Shown: piece by piece, positions 7,565 through 14,531 of the stretch
How the letters are laid out: every line of letters starts with the position of its first letter
Position numbering within the stretch: position 1 is the stretch's first letter
From: Rhizobium sp. Q54
Lineage (GTDB): Bacteria > Pseudomonadota > Alphaproteobacteria > SMXS01
Assembly: GCA_945907245.1 (NCBI GenBank)
Contig: CAMDTB010000016.1
Location: 1-52,918, forward strand
DNA length: 52,918 nucleotides
Direction of reading: 5' to 3'
Notes under the pieces: generated by a model
Told to the model about the DNA's origin: nothing
Database searches by the model: none
The model's input: the letters and a program-made list of their open reading frames with translations, nothing else
Program-made: the position numbers and the translations under genes

Positions 7565-7947
7565 AGAAGCCGCGCGAAGCCGGCGACTCCGGCGGGGGGG
7601 TGCCCGGAATCCGGCGCCGCCGCGGGCGCCGCGGTCTCGTCCGGTGCGCCGATGCCGCCGAAGATGGCCTCGATGTTGCGAACGCACCGCGCCACGCCCT
7701 CGTCCGCCAGCGCGTACCAGATCTGCTTGGCTTCCCGGCGCGTCGCGACCAACTCGGCCCGCCGGAGCTCGGCGAGCTGCTGGCTGAGCGCCGGCTGGCC
7801 GATATTCGTGGCCGCCGCGATCTCGCTCACATTCCGCTCGCCCTGCATCAGGCAGGAGAGAATCATCAGGCGCTGGGGCTGGGCGAAGACCTTGAGCTTC
7901 TCCACTGCCGCCGCGGCGGCCTCCCGGCTGGCGTAGAGCGGCGTCAT
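7561..7947 (-). CDS. ArsR-family regulator, candidate persulfide sensor (BigR/SqrR-like)
   Basis: 128-residue winged-helix repressor from the ATG at 7947, which overlaps the peroxiredoxin stop by 4 bp. The recognition helix region reads EIAAATNIGQPALSQQLAELRRAELVATRREAKQIWYAL. The two cysteines are Cys32 (MILSCLMQGE) and Cys88 (EGVARCVRN). BigR and SqrR sense persulfide through a cysteine pair at roughly these places, although the positions here are not identical (one residue off at the first, about ten at the second). No metal-binding CVC of classical ArsR is present. Its position next to persulfide dioxygenase and SQR genes supports a sulfide-responsive repressor; this is inference. An Ala/Pro-rich C-terminal tail is odd. 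Confidence 0.85.
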   Translation of the reverse strand: MTPLYASREAAAAAVEKLKVFAQPQRLMILSCLMQGERNVSEIAAATNIGQPALSQQLAELRRAELVATRREAKQIWYALADEGVARCVRNIEAIFGGIGAPDETAAPAAAPDSGHPPAGVAGFARLL

Positions 7948-8576
7948 CGGTCGTTCCTGTAGCGGCAGAACCAGTCGGGTTCGTCGTCGGCGCCTTCGGC
8001 CGTGGCCGGTGGCGGCGCGAGCGTCGGGTCGCCGGGCTGCCAACCCTCCGGCGCCAACCTATCCGACGCCGACACGTGTTGAAGCGCCTGCAGCAGGCGG
8101 ATCATCTCGTCGACCGACCTGCCCACATTGTGTGGATAGCAGGTGATAGCGCGCACGATGCCCGACGGATCGATGAAGAAGGTGGAGCGCATGGCCATGC
8201 TGTCGGCCGAGCGGTCGTCGATCATGCCGAAGGCGCGGCCGATCGCCATGCTGGGGTCCTCGACGATCGGGAAGGCGATCTCGGTATCGAACGCCTGCCG
8301 GATGGCGCGGACCCAGGCGAGATGCGCATAGAGGCTGTCGACGGACAGGCCGAGCAGGGCGCAGTTGAGGGCCGCGAACCTGTCGGCGGCGCGCGACAAC
8401 GCCAGGAATTCTGTCGTGCAGACCGGCGTAAAGTCGGCCGGGTGCGAGAAGAACAGCAGCCAGCGGCCGCGATAGTCGGACAGCGCGCAGTCCCCGAGGG
8501 TGGTGCGTGCGCGAAAATTCGGGGCGCGGTCGCCGATCCGGACCGGGCGGATCGGGGCTTCTGTCGGTTCAGGCAT
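7944..8576 (-). CDS. Peroxiredoxin (AhpC/Prx6-type)
   Basis: 210-residue thiol peroxidase that reduces hydrogen peroxide and alkyl hydroperoxides. The peroxidatic cysteine is Cys53 in SHPADFTPVCTTEF. A C-terminal DWFCRYR places a possible resolving cysteine at Cys204, as in the long archaeal/Prx6-like group. RSTFFIDPSG and YPHNVGRS are also typical of Prx6. It is first in a two-gene unit with the ArsR regulator and divergent from the persulfide dioxygenase operon across a shared AT-rich promoter region, so both directions may answer to the same repressor. Confidence 0.92.
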   Translation of the reverse strand: MPEPTEAPIRPVRIGDRAPNFRARTTLGDCALSDYRGRWLLFFSHPADFTPVCTTEFLALSRAADRFAALNCALLGLSVDSLYAHLAWVRAIRQAFDTEIAFPIVEDPSMAIGRAFGMIDDRSADSMAMRSTFFIDPSGIVRAITCYPHNVGRSVDEMIRLLQALQHVSASDRLAPEGWQPGDPTLAPPPATAEGADDEPDWFCRYRNDR

Positions 8577-8619
8577 TCGGTATCCATGAAGCAGGAGGCC
8601 GCATCATGCAGCGGGGCAC

Positions 8620-8661
8620 TTGACAGGACAAATATATTACAATTACATAATGAATGTAAAT
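8620..8661 (+). promoter_or_regulatory. Divergent promoter with palindromic operator of the sulfur module
   Basis: A very AT-rich island in high-GC surroundings. TTGACA (8620-8625) is a consensus -35; 17 bases on lies TTACAT (8643-8648) as a weak -10. A near-perfect palindrome, ATTACAT-AATGA-ATGTAAAT (8642-8661), covers the -10 and is a good candidate operator for the ArsR protein encoded at 7561-7947. A second AT palindrome, AATATATT, lies at 8631-8638. The peroxiredoxin promoter facing the other way was not resolved. Confidence 0.6.
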
Positions 8662-8681
8662 ATGATGTTGTGAGGAAACCA

Positions 8682-9599
8682 ATGACCGACGACGCACTGA
8701 TTGCCGCCCGCACGCAGGTGATGAACGCGCAGAAGGGCGTGCCCGTCATCCAGGCGTTCTTCGACCAGCCCACATTCACCGTGACCTATGTGGTCCATGA
8801 CGCCGCGACGCGCCGGGCCGCGGTCATCGACAGCGTGCTCGACTACGATCCGGCGTCTGGCCGCACCTCGACGGCCTCGGCCGACGCAGTGATCGCCTAT
8901 GTTGGCGACCAGGGGCTGAGCGTCGACTGGCACCTGGAAACGCACGCCCATGCGGATCACCTGTCGGCGGCGCCCTACCTCCAACGGAAGCTGGGCGGCA
9001 GGATCGCGATCGGCGAGCACATCGCCAAGGTACAGCAGACCTTCGGCAAGCTGTTCAACGCCGAACCCGAATTCAGGCGGGACGGCTCGGACTTCGACCA
9101 GCTGTGGAAGGACGGCGACCGCTTCGCCATCGGCGATCTCGGCGTCACCGTGCTGCATGTTCCCGGACACACGCCGGCCTGCGTCGGCTACGTGATCGGC
9201 GACGCGGTGTTCGTCGGCGACACCATGTTCATGCCCGATTACGGCACCGCGCGCGCCGACTTCCCCGGCGGCGACGCGCGCGCCCTGTTCCGGTCACTGC
9301 GCCGCATCCTCGACCTGCCACCCGATACGCGGCTGTTCATGTGCCACGACTACCTGCCGGCCGGGCGGACCGAGTTTCGCTGGGAAACCACGGTGGCGGC
9401 CGAACGCGCGGGAAACATCCATGCCCATGACGGCGTTACCGAGGACGACTTCGTCCAGATGCGCGAGGCGCGCGACAAGACCCTCGACATGCCGCGCCTG
9501 ATCCTGCCGTCGGTCCAGGTCAACATGCGGGCCGGCCACCTGCCGCCACCCGAGGATAACGGCATCGCCTATCTCAAGATCCCGCTGAACGTTCTCTGA
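8682..9599 (+). CDS. MBL-fold persulfide dioxygenase-like hydrolase (ETHE1/Blh type)
   Basis: 305 residues from the ATG at 8682 behind GAGGAAA. Metallo-beta-lactamase fold with the metal motif THAHADHLSAA (His88, His90, Asp92, His93), then HVPGHTPACVGY, the Asp of GDTMFMPDYGTARADFPGG and the His of MCHDYLPAGR. The GTARADFPGG segment is typical of ETHE1-like persulfide dioxygenases, which oxidise glutathione persulfide to sulfite, rather than of glyoxalase II. It is followed 26 bp later by the DUF442-SQR fusion, its natural upstream partner in sulfide detoxification. Regulation by the adjacent palindrome is likely. Confidence 0.9.
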   Translation: MTDDALIAARTQVMNAQKGVPVIQAFFDQPTFTVTYVVHDAATRRAAVIDSVLDYDPASGRTSTASADAVIAYVGDQGLSVDWHLETHAHADHLSAAPYLQRKLGGRIAIGEHIAKVQQTFGKLFNAEPEFRRDGSDFDQLWKDGDRFAIGDLGVTVLHVPGHTPACVGYVIGDAVFVGDTMFMPDYGTARADFPGGDARALFRSLRRILDLPPDTRLFMCHDYLPAGRTEFRWETTVAAERAGNIHAHDGVTEDDFVQMREARDKTLDMPRLILPSVQVNMRAGHLPPPEDNGIAYLKIPLNVL

Positions 9600-9625
9600 T
9601 CCCGCAGCGGCTGAAAGGACGGTCC

Positions 9626-11206
9626 ATGGACATCACCCCGCTTGGCGACTCCCTGTCGGTTTCGCCCCAGATCCGGCCCGCGGATGTGGCGGAGATCGCC
9701 GCCCTCGGCTTCAGGGCGATAATCTGCAACCGGCCCGACGGCGAGGAGCAGGGGCAGCCGGCGGCCAGCGAGATCGAGGCCGAAGCCAGGCGACTCGGCC
9801 TGGACTTCGCCCATGTCCCCGCGACAGCCGGCGCGCTTGACGACAATGCCTGCGCCGCGATGGCGAAGGCGCTGGCCGAGCTGCCGGCGCCCGTGCTCGC
9901 CTACTGCCGCTCGGGCGCCAGATCGCGGAAGCTGTGGGAGATGGCGCGCGCGCTTCCGAAGGCCGCCACCGGGGCGACGTCGTTCGACATCGTCATCGTC
10001 GGCGGCGGCAGCGCCGGCATCGCGACCGCCGCCAGCATCCTCAAGCGCGACCGGCGGATTTCCGTCGCCATCGTCGAGCCGTCGGACGTCCACTATTACC
10101 AGCCGGGCTGGACCATGGTCGGCGGCGGCATTTTCACCAAGGAGTTCACAAGGCGCCAGGAAGCGAGCGTGATCCCCGACGGCGCCACCTGGATCAAGGC
10201 GTCGGCGGCCGGTTTCGCGCCCGATCGCGACAGGGTGGTGCTGTGTGACGGCCGGGAGCTGGCCTACCGTGTGCTGATCGCCTGCCCGGGCATCAAGCTC
10301 GACTGGGACGCGATACCGGGGCTGCGGGAAACCCTGGGCCGGAACGGCGTCACCTCGAACTATGGCTACGACCTCGCGCCCTACACCAACAGCCTCGTGC
10401 GGGAATTCCGCGGCGGCCGCGCGCTGTTCACCCAGCCGGTGATGCCGATCAAGTGTGCCGGCGCGCCGCAGAAGGCGATGTACATGTCGTGCCACCGCTG
10501 GGAGCGCGCGGGTATGCTGAAGGATGTCGACGTCCAGTTCCACACCGCGGGAGCGGTGCTGTTCGGCGTTGCCGCCTATGTCCCGGCGCTGATGGAATAT
10601 GTCGACCGCTACGGCGGCCACCTGAATTTCCAGTCCAGTCTCGTGGCGATCGACGGCGCGGCGAAGGTGGCGACGTTCGAGCAGCGGCACGGCGACACGG
10701 TGAGCCGGGTGGAGGAGCGCTTCGACCTCATCCATGTCGTGCCGCCGCAGACGGCGCCCGATTTCGTCCGGTCCAGCCCGCTGGCGGCGGCGAACGGCTT
10801 CATCGAGGTCGACGAGGCGACGCTGCGTCATCCGCGCTATCCGAACGTGTTCGCGCTCGGCGACGCCTGCTCGGCCTCCAACGCCAAGACCGCCGCGGCG
10901 GCGCGCAAGCAGGCGCCCGTCGTGGCGGTGAACGCGCTCGCAGCCCTGGCCGGCCGCGAGCCTGTCGCGGACTATGACGGCTACGGCAGCTGCCCGCTGA
11001 CCGTCGAGGCCGGCAAGATCGTGCTCGCCGAATTCGGCTATGGCGGCAAGCTGACGCCGAGCTTTCCAAGCTGGCTGATCGACGGCACGCGGCCGTCGCG
11101 CCTGTCCTGGCTGTTGAAGGACACGATCCTGCCGCCGGTCTACTGGCACGGCATGCTCAAGGGGCGCGAGTGGCTGGTGAAGCCGCATCCGATCGGCGCG
11201 GATTGA
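9626..11206 (+). CDS. DUF442 sulfurtransferase/phosphatase-like domain fused to sulfide:quinone oxidoreductase
   Basis: 526 residues. Residues 1-110 form a DUF442 (TIGR01244) domain with the P-loop cysteine Cys94 in YCRSGARSR, related to protein tyrosine phosphatases and used as a sulfurtransferase in sulfide operons. Residues 119-526 are a type II (mitochondrial-like) sulfide:quinone oxidoreductase: the FAD loop VIVGGGSAG (124-132), the redox cysteines Cys277 (IKCAGAPQK) and Cys415 (GDACSASNAKTAAA), and a hydrophobic C-terminal part for membrane docking. The reaction is sulfide oxidation to persulfide with electrons passed to quinone; the fused domain may accept the sulfane sulfur. It starts at an ATG after AAAGGA. 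Confidence 0.92.
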   Translation: MDITPLGDSLSVSPQIRPADVAEIAALGFRAIICNRPDGEEQGQPAASEIEAEARRLGLDFAHVPATAGALDDNACAAMAKALAELPAPVLAYCRSGARSRKLWEMARALPKAATGATSFDIVIVGGGSAGIATAASILKRDRRISVAIVEPSDVHYYQPGWTMVGGGIFTKEFTRRQEASVIPDGATWIKASAAGFAPDRDRVVLCDGRELAYRVLIACPGIKLDWDAIPGLRETLGRNGVTSNYGYDLAPYTNSLVREFRGGRALFTQPVMPIKCAGAPQKAMYMSCHRWERAGMLKDVDVQFHTAGAVLFGVAAYVPALMEYVDRYGGHLNFQSSLVAIDGAAKVATFEQRHGDTVSRVEERFDLIHVVPPQTAPDFVRSSPLAAANGFIEVDEATLRHPRYPNVFALGDACSASNAKTAAAARKQAPVVAVNALAALAGREPVADYDGYGSCPLTVEAGKIVLAEFGYGGKLTPSFPSWLIDGTRPSRLSWLLKDTILPPVYWHGMLKGREWLVKPHPIGAD

Positions 11207-11276
11207 GGGCTGTTTCTCCGTCTCGCGGGCGAAACGGTCGCTCGCTATAGTGATCGGCGGACCAGGGGAGACCGTG

Positions 11277-11975
11277 ATGGAACGCAAGGATCTGGGCGAC
11301 AGCGACGACATGGCCGCGGTCGATGCGCTGATGCGGGTCGAGGGCAGGAACTTCGTCGACGTGGGTTGCGGCGCCGGGCGGCTGTCGCGGGAGCTGGCGG
11401 CGCGCGGCGCGCAGGTGCTGGGCGTCGAACCCGACCCGGTGCAGGCCGAGAAGAACCGCCAGGCGGAACCCGTTCCCGGCCTCACCTTCGTCGAAGGCAG
11501 GGCCGAGGCGCTGCCCGTCGACGATGCCAGCATGGACGGGGTGTTCTTCTTCCGCTCGCTCCACCACGTGCCGGCCGGCGCCATGGACGCGGCGCTGCGC
11601 GAGGCGGCGCGGGTGCTGAAGCCGGACGGCTTCCTCTGCGTCGTCGAGCCCGCCATGGAGGGCAGCTTCTTTCCCGTGATGCGGCCGTTCCACGACGAGA
11701 CCCAGGTCCGCACCCAGGCGCAGGCGGCGCTGGCGCGCACCGCCGCCTCGCTGTTCGCAACCGTCGAGTTCTATCGCTGGCGGAGCTATCCCAGCTTCCG
11801 CGGCTTCGAGGAAATGGTCGGCTTCGTCACCGGCATGACCTTCAACGACATCCGCCGCGAGCGGGTCGAGACCGACGAGGTGCGGGCGCTGTTCGAGACC
11901 GGCAAATGCGATGACGGTTACCGGTTCATGCAGCCCATGCTGCTGAACCTCTACCGTGGCCAAAGGGCCGCCTGA
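11277..11975 (+). CDS. Class I SAM-dependent methyltransferase
   Basis: 232 residues starting at an ATG behind GGGGAG. Motif I is FVDVGCGAGRLS (near residues 26-37), the acidic end of strand 2 is LGVEPDP, and VFFFRSLHHVP and ARVLKPDGFLCVVEP follow as in the methyltransferase type-11 (UbiE-like) group. The substrate is not evident. Cytoplasmic. It is probably independent of the SQR operon because 70 bp separate them. A small protein gene follows after 95 bp. Confidence 0.88.
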   Translation: MERKDLGDSDDMAAVDALMRVEGRNFVDVGCGAGRLSRELAARGAQVLGVEPDPVQAEKNRQAEPVPGLTFVEGRAEALPVDDASMDGVFFFRSLHHVPAGAMDAALREAARVLKPDGFLCVVEPAMEGSFFPVMRPFHDETQVRTQAQAALARTAASLFATVEFYRWRSYPSFRGFEEMVGFVTGMTFNDIRRERVETDEVRALFETGKCDDGYRFMQPMLLNLYRGQRAA

Positions 11976-12070
11976 ACGCTTGACCTGCCGCAAGGCGCCG
12001 CGGCCGGCCCGGACCGATAATGGATTATCCGGGCGCGGCAAACCGCCTGTCCGAGCAAGGAGCGACACCC

Positions 12071-12250
12071 ATGAGCAACCAGCCGATCATCGCCGTTTAC
12101 GAGCCCCCGGAAGCCGGCTTCCCCTGGCTGGCCGTAACGATTGCTCCTGACGGCACGGTTGCCGCCACCGCCCACGCGACATTCGACGACGCCGAGGCGG
12201 CGACGCTGAAGAACCTGTCCGCCGCCAGCAAGGGCCTCGGCAGCGACTGA
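12071..12250 (+). CDS. Small hypothetical protein (59 residues)
   Basis: Starts at an ATG with AAGGAGCG upstream. The sequence has a beta-strand-like first half (PIIAVYEPPEAGFPWLAVTIAPDGTV) and a helical, Ala-rich second half. No signal peptide, membrane segment or cysteine. The composition matches the genome and the ribosome binding site is good, so it is probably real. Function unknown. Confidence 0.5.
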   Translation: MSNQPIIAVYEPPEAGFPWLAVTIAPDGTVAATAHATFDDAEAATLKNLSAASKGLGSD

Positions 12251-12329
12251 ACCTGCGCCAACCTGACAGGAACCTCACACGGCTGTATGACGTCGGCGCA
12301 GCGAGGCGCGCTGGGCAACTTCCGCCGGT

Positions 12330-12344
12330 GACAGCGGGGCTGTC
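12330..12344. terminator. Small hairpin between convergent genes
   Basis: GACAGC (12330-12335), loop GGG, GCTGTC (12339-12344). It sits just downstream of the minus-strand lipoprotein stop and 80 bp after the plus-strand small gene. The T tract is poor, so it is only a candidate bidirectional terminator. Confidence 0.3.
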
Positions 12345-12349
12345 CCTCG

Positions 12350-13372
12350 TCAGTTCAGGGGGGCGCCCTGAAGATCAAACTGTTCGTAGTAGGCCTTCCA
12401 GTGGCGTTCCCGGGCGATCCCCTCGTCCACCGCATCGGGAAATCTGGCCCGCCATGCCACGCGGGCCGCGTCGATCGCGCCGCCTATCTCGTTCTTGGTG
12501 CGGATGAAGTCGTCGAGCGACATCGTCCGGGAGTTATAGTTCAAGCTGAAGGAGATGGTGGCGTACTTCACTCGCCCGGCCGGATTCCACAGCTGGAACG
12601 TACCGGTGTAGGAGCCGTCATAGCCGCGCTGAAGGCTTCCGATGAGCCCGTACCAGTACGTCGCTTCCCGTGTCCAGGGGCCGCTCGGATCAGGCGCCGT
12701 GTGGAAGATCACGGCGCTGTCGGTGATCTCGGTCTTACGCCAGCCCTGGCCAACTTCGTTGACGAAGGTCTTGACGACCGTGGTCGGCGTCCATAACGCC
12801 GCCATCTTGGCCAGTTCCGCCGCGCGTTGTGCGGCGCGGGCCTTGATGTCGGCTTCCTGTTCGGCCAGTTCACCGGTGCTCAGGGCCAACGGCGCGTCGC
12901 TGTGGAACGTCACCAGCGATTCGACACGCCATCCATCATCGTACAGACGCAGCACGGCATCCCCGCTCCCGCCCTCATTCGCTATGCGGCGGACGAGCCG
13001 CGGCAGCCCGTCATGGGTCCATGTGAACTGGACGTCCTTCATGTTCTGGCCGCGGGGACTTTCCGACATCCCGGTGACGGTCACTTTGACCCCGACCGGC
13101 GATCGCAGATAGAGCACATCGCCTTCGACCTGACGGAGCTCCTTGCCGAGCGGTTCGCTCAGCGAGCGCGTGTTGTTCTCCACGGCCCACAAGCCCTGTT
13201 GGGCGACCACATCCTGATAGCCCGCGGCGGCGCGAACGTACGATTTGAGTTGAGATAAAGCGGGTGCGTCCTCAATCAGGCGGGCCGCATCATCACGGGA
13301 GAGGTCCTTAGCGCCGCATCCTGCCAGGAAGCCGGTCAAGGCGAGGATGAAAACGGCAATCGGCTTGCGCAT
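12350..13372 (-). CDS. Putative lipoprotein of unknown function
   Basis: 340 residues from the ATG at 13372. The N-terminus is a lipoprotein signal: MRKP, a hydrophobic core, then LAGC with the lipidated cysteine at Cys19; Gly at +2 gives no inner-membrane retention signal, so it may go to the outer membrane. The mature part has an Ala/Gln-rich helical stretch near residues 185-210 and beta-rich segments with many Trp/Tyr (EATYWYGLIGSLQRGYDGSYTGTFQLWNPAGRVKYATI). No known family is recognised. A second secreted protein gene lies directly upstream on the same strand, 59 bp away, suggesting a small envelope operon. Confidence 0.7.
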   Translation of the reverse strand: MRKPIAVFILALTGFLAGCGAKDLSRDDAARLIEDAPALSQLKSYVRAAAGYQDVVAQQGLWAVENNTRSLSEPLGKELRQVEGDVLYLRSPVGVKVTVTGMSESPRGQNMKDVQFTWTHDGLPRLVRRIANEGGSGDAVLRLYDDGWRVESLVTFHSDAPLALSTGELAEQEADIKARAAQRAAELAKMAALWTPTTVVKTFVNEVGQGWRKTEITDSAVIFHTAPDPSGPWTREATYWYGLIGSLQRGYDGSYTGTFQLWNPAGRVKYATISFSLNYNSRTMSLDDFIRTKNEIGGAIDAARVAWRARFPDAVDEGIARERHWKAYYEQFDLQGAPLN

Positions 13373-13431
13373 GTAGCTCTTGGACTGAGGAAGGGAGGAC
13401 GTGGCGCGTGGTTTCCGAGCGAGCAATCCGA

Positions 13432-14082
13432 TCATTGCCAACCCTTGTTGGTCAGACGGAACAGGAACTGCGACTCGCCGCTCATCTGGGCCGGACGAAC
13501 GTAATGACCGTCGAAGGAAGGGCTTGCGTTGAGGGCTAGAAAGTCTGCAGGCATGTCTTCGATACGCCACCGGATCGCGCCGCGGACGACCTTCATGCCC
13601 GACGCGTCCGCAGGCTCGGTGTAGACCAGCTCGTCGATGACCATACGGCCTGGGCAGAAGCCGATATTGTAGTGGGTCGGCTTGGCCAGGGGATTGTTGG
13701 CGGAAAGGCGGTGCGTGATCGGGTCCTTCTCCCTGGGCACCACCAGCAGCGTTTCCCGGTTCCCGTGAGGATGTGTGCGCCGCTCCAGATAACCATGCTC
13801 GACGAGGGTGACGTAGCCCGGAATCATGCCTGTCGGATGGACACTGATATGGGGCTCCGCCACCTCCGGAACCGTACCGCCCAGATAGGCAACCCTGAGG
13901 CAGGAGGAAAGCGGACGATCACCGGATAGCAGGCGTCGGAAATTTTCCTCGCTGACCTCTCTCGGGTCGGGCGCGCCGGCAGAAGTGGAGCGACCCGGCA
14001 CGGGCTCGCCGAATGCCGCTGAAGCCGAAAGCCCGGATATCCCGATCAGCGCCAAGGCAAAGCATGCGGCCAACCGTTCCAT
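13432..14082 (-). CDS. Secreted protein of unknown function
   Basis: 216 residues with a Sec signal peptide (MERLAACFALALIGISGLSASA, likely cleavage before FGEPV). The start is supported by GGGGGAGG upstream. Two cysteines remain in the mature part, in SSCLRVAYLG and YNIGFCPGRM, which may form a disulfide in the periplasm. Motifs such as NNPLAKPTHYNIGFCPGRMVIDELVYTEPAD do not match a family I know. It probably forms an operon with the lipoprotein gene downstream. Confidence 0.65.
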   Translation of the reverse strand: MERLAACFALALIGISGLSASAAFGEPVPGRSTSAGAPDPREVSEENFRRLLSGDRPLSSCLRVAYLGGTVPEVAEPHISVHPTGMIPGYVTLVEHGYLERRTHPHGNRETLLVVPREKDPITHRLSANNPLAKPTHYNIGFCPGRMVIDELVYTEPADASGMKVVRGAIRWRIEDMPADFLALNASPSFDGHYVRPAQMSGESQFLFRLTNKGWQ

Positions 14083-14409
14083 GGTGTTCCTCCCCCATTC
14101 ATTTTTGGGTCAGCCCCGGTCGCGCATCTAGGCCATGCGCATGTCGACGATGGCGACGACCTGCGTCAATTGGTGCTGTGTGATCCTTGGGGAGACCAGA
14201 CTCGTTTCGGGCGCGATATTAGTCCAGCCCGTTGCATAGGCAAGCGTCTATGTGCTTGAACAATAACGATTGTACGCGGCGCATGGATGCCGAGCCTCAG
14301 AGGCCGAAACCTCTTAAGCGGTCGCGCCGGCTGCCAACTCCAATTCATGTGAGATACCTCTGGCCACGGCGAGCCGCGACCAGGCTCCGCTCCCACGCCC
14401 GCTCCACCC
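14083..14409. other. Intergenic region with no gene seen
   Basis: This stretch between the secreted-protein gene and the ffh promoter has no convincing ORF on either strand and no tRNA-like fold that I could recognise. It contains one small hairpin, AGAGG-CCGAAA-CCTCT (14299-14314). G+C is lower than in the flanking genes in places. The minus-strand promoter for the secreted protein should lie here but was not identified. Confidence 0.4.
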
Positions 14410-14438
14410 TTGACTCTCCTCCCCGTCGCGCCTAGGTT
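14410..14438 (+). promoter_or_regulatory. Putative ffh operon promoter
   Basis: TTGACT (14410-14415), a 17-bp spacer and TAGGTT (14433-14438). The spacing is optimal and the -35 is strong. It would drive ffh and perhaps the whole rpsP-rimM-trmD-rplS run. Predicted transcription start is about 14445, giving a leader of about 87 bases that contains the hairpin listed next. Confidence 0.5.
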
Positions 14439-14483
14439 CCGCGCGCTTCAACGAAAGCGCTGTGTTTTCGTGTCCGAGGATAC

Positions 14484-14515
14484 CCACCCGTCAGCGAAGG
14501 TTCGCCCGCGGGTGG
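14484..14515 (+). promoter_or_regulatory. Leader hairpin in front of ffh
   Basis: The outer arms CCACCCG (14484-14490) and CGGGTGG (14509-14515) are perfectly complementary; the inner arms GCGA and TCGC stack after a small internal loop. The hairpin ends 16 bases before the ffh ATG and is followed by CTTTGGTGTTT. It could act as an attenuator or mRNA stabiliser. Confidence 0.45.
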
Positions 14516-14531
14516 CTTTGGTGTTTGGAAA

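Noticed and set aside
9569-11740. A 723-codon open frame antisense to the DUF442-SQR gene and methyltransferase
   Set aside because: Low-complexity Arg/His/Gly-rich translation; the plus-strand genes have complete motifs.
14083-14531. tRNA, 4.5S RNA or riboswitch in the long gap before ffh
   Set aside because: No cloverleaf, no SRP tetraloop-type hairpin and no conserved riboswitch core could be traced; only small hairpins.
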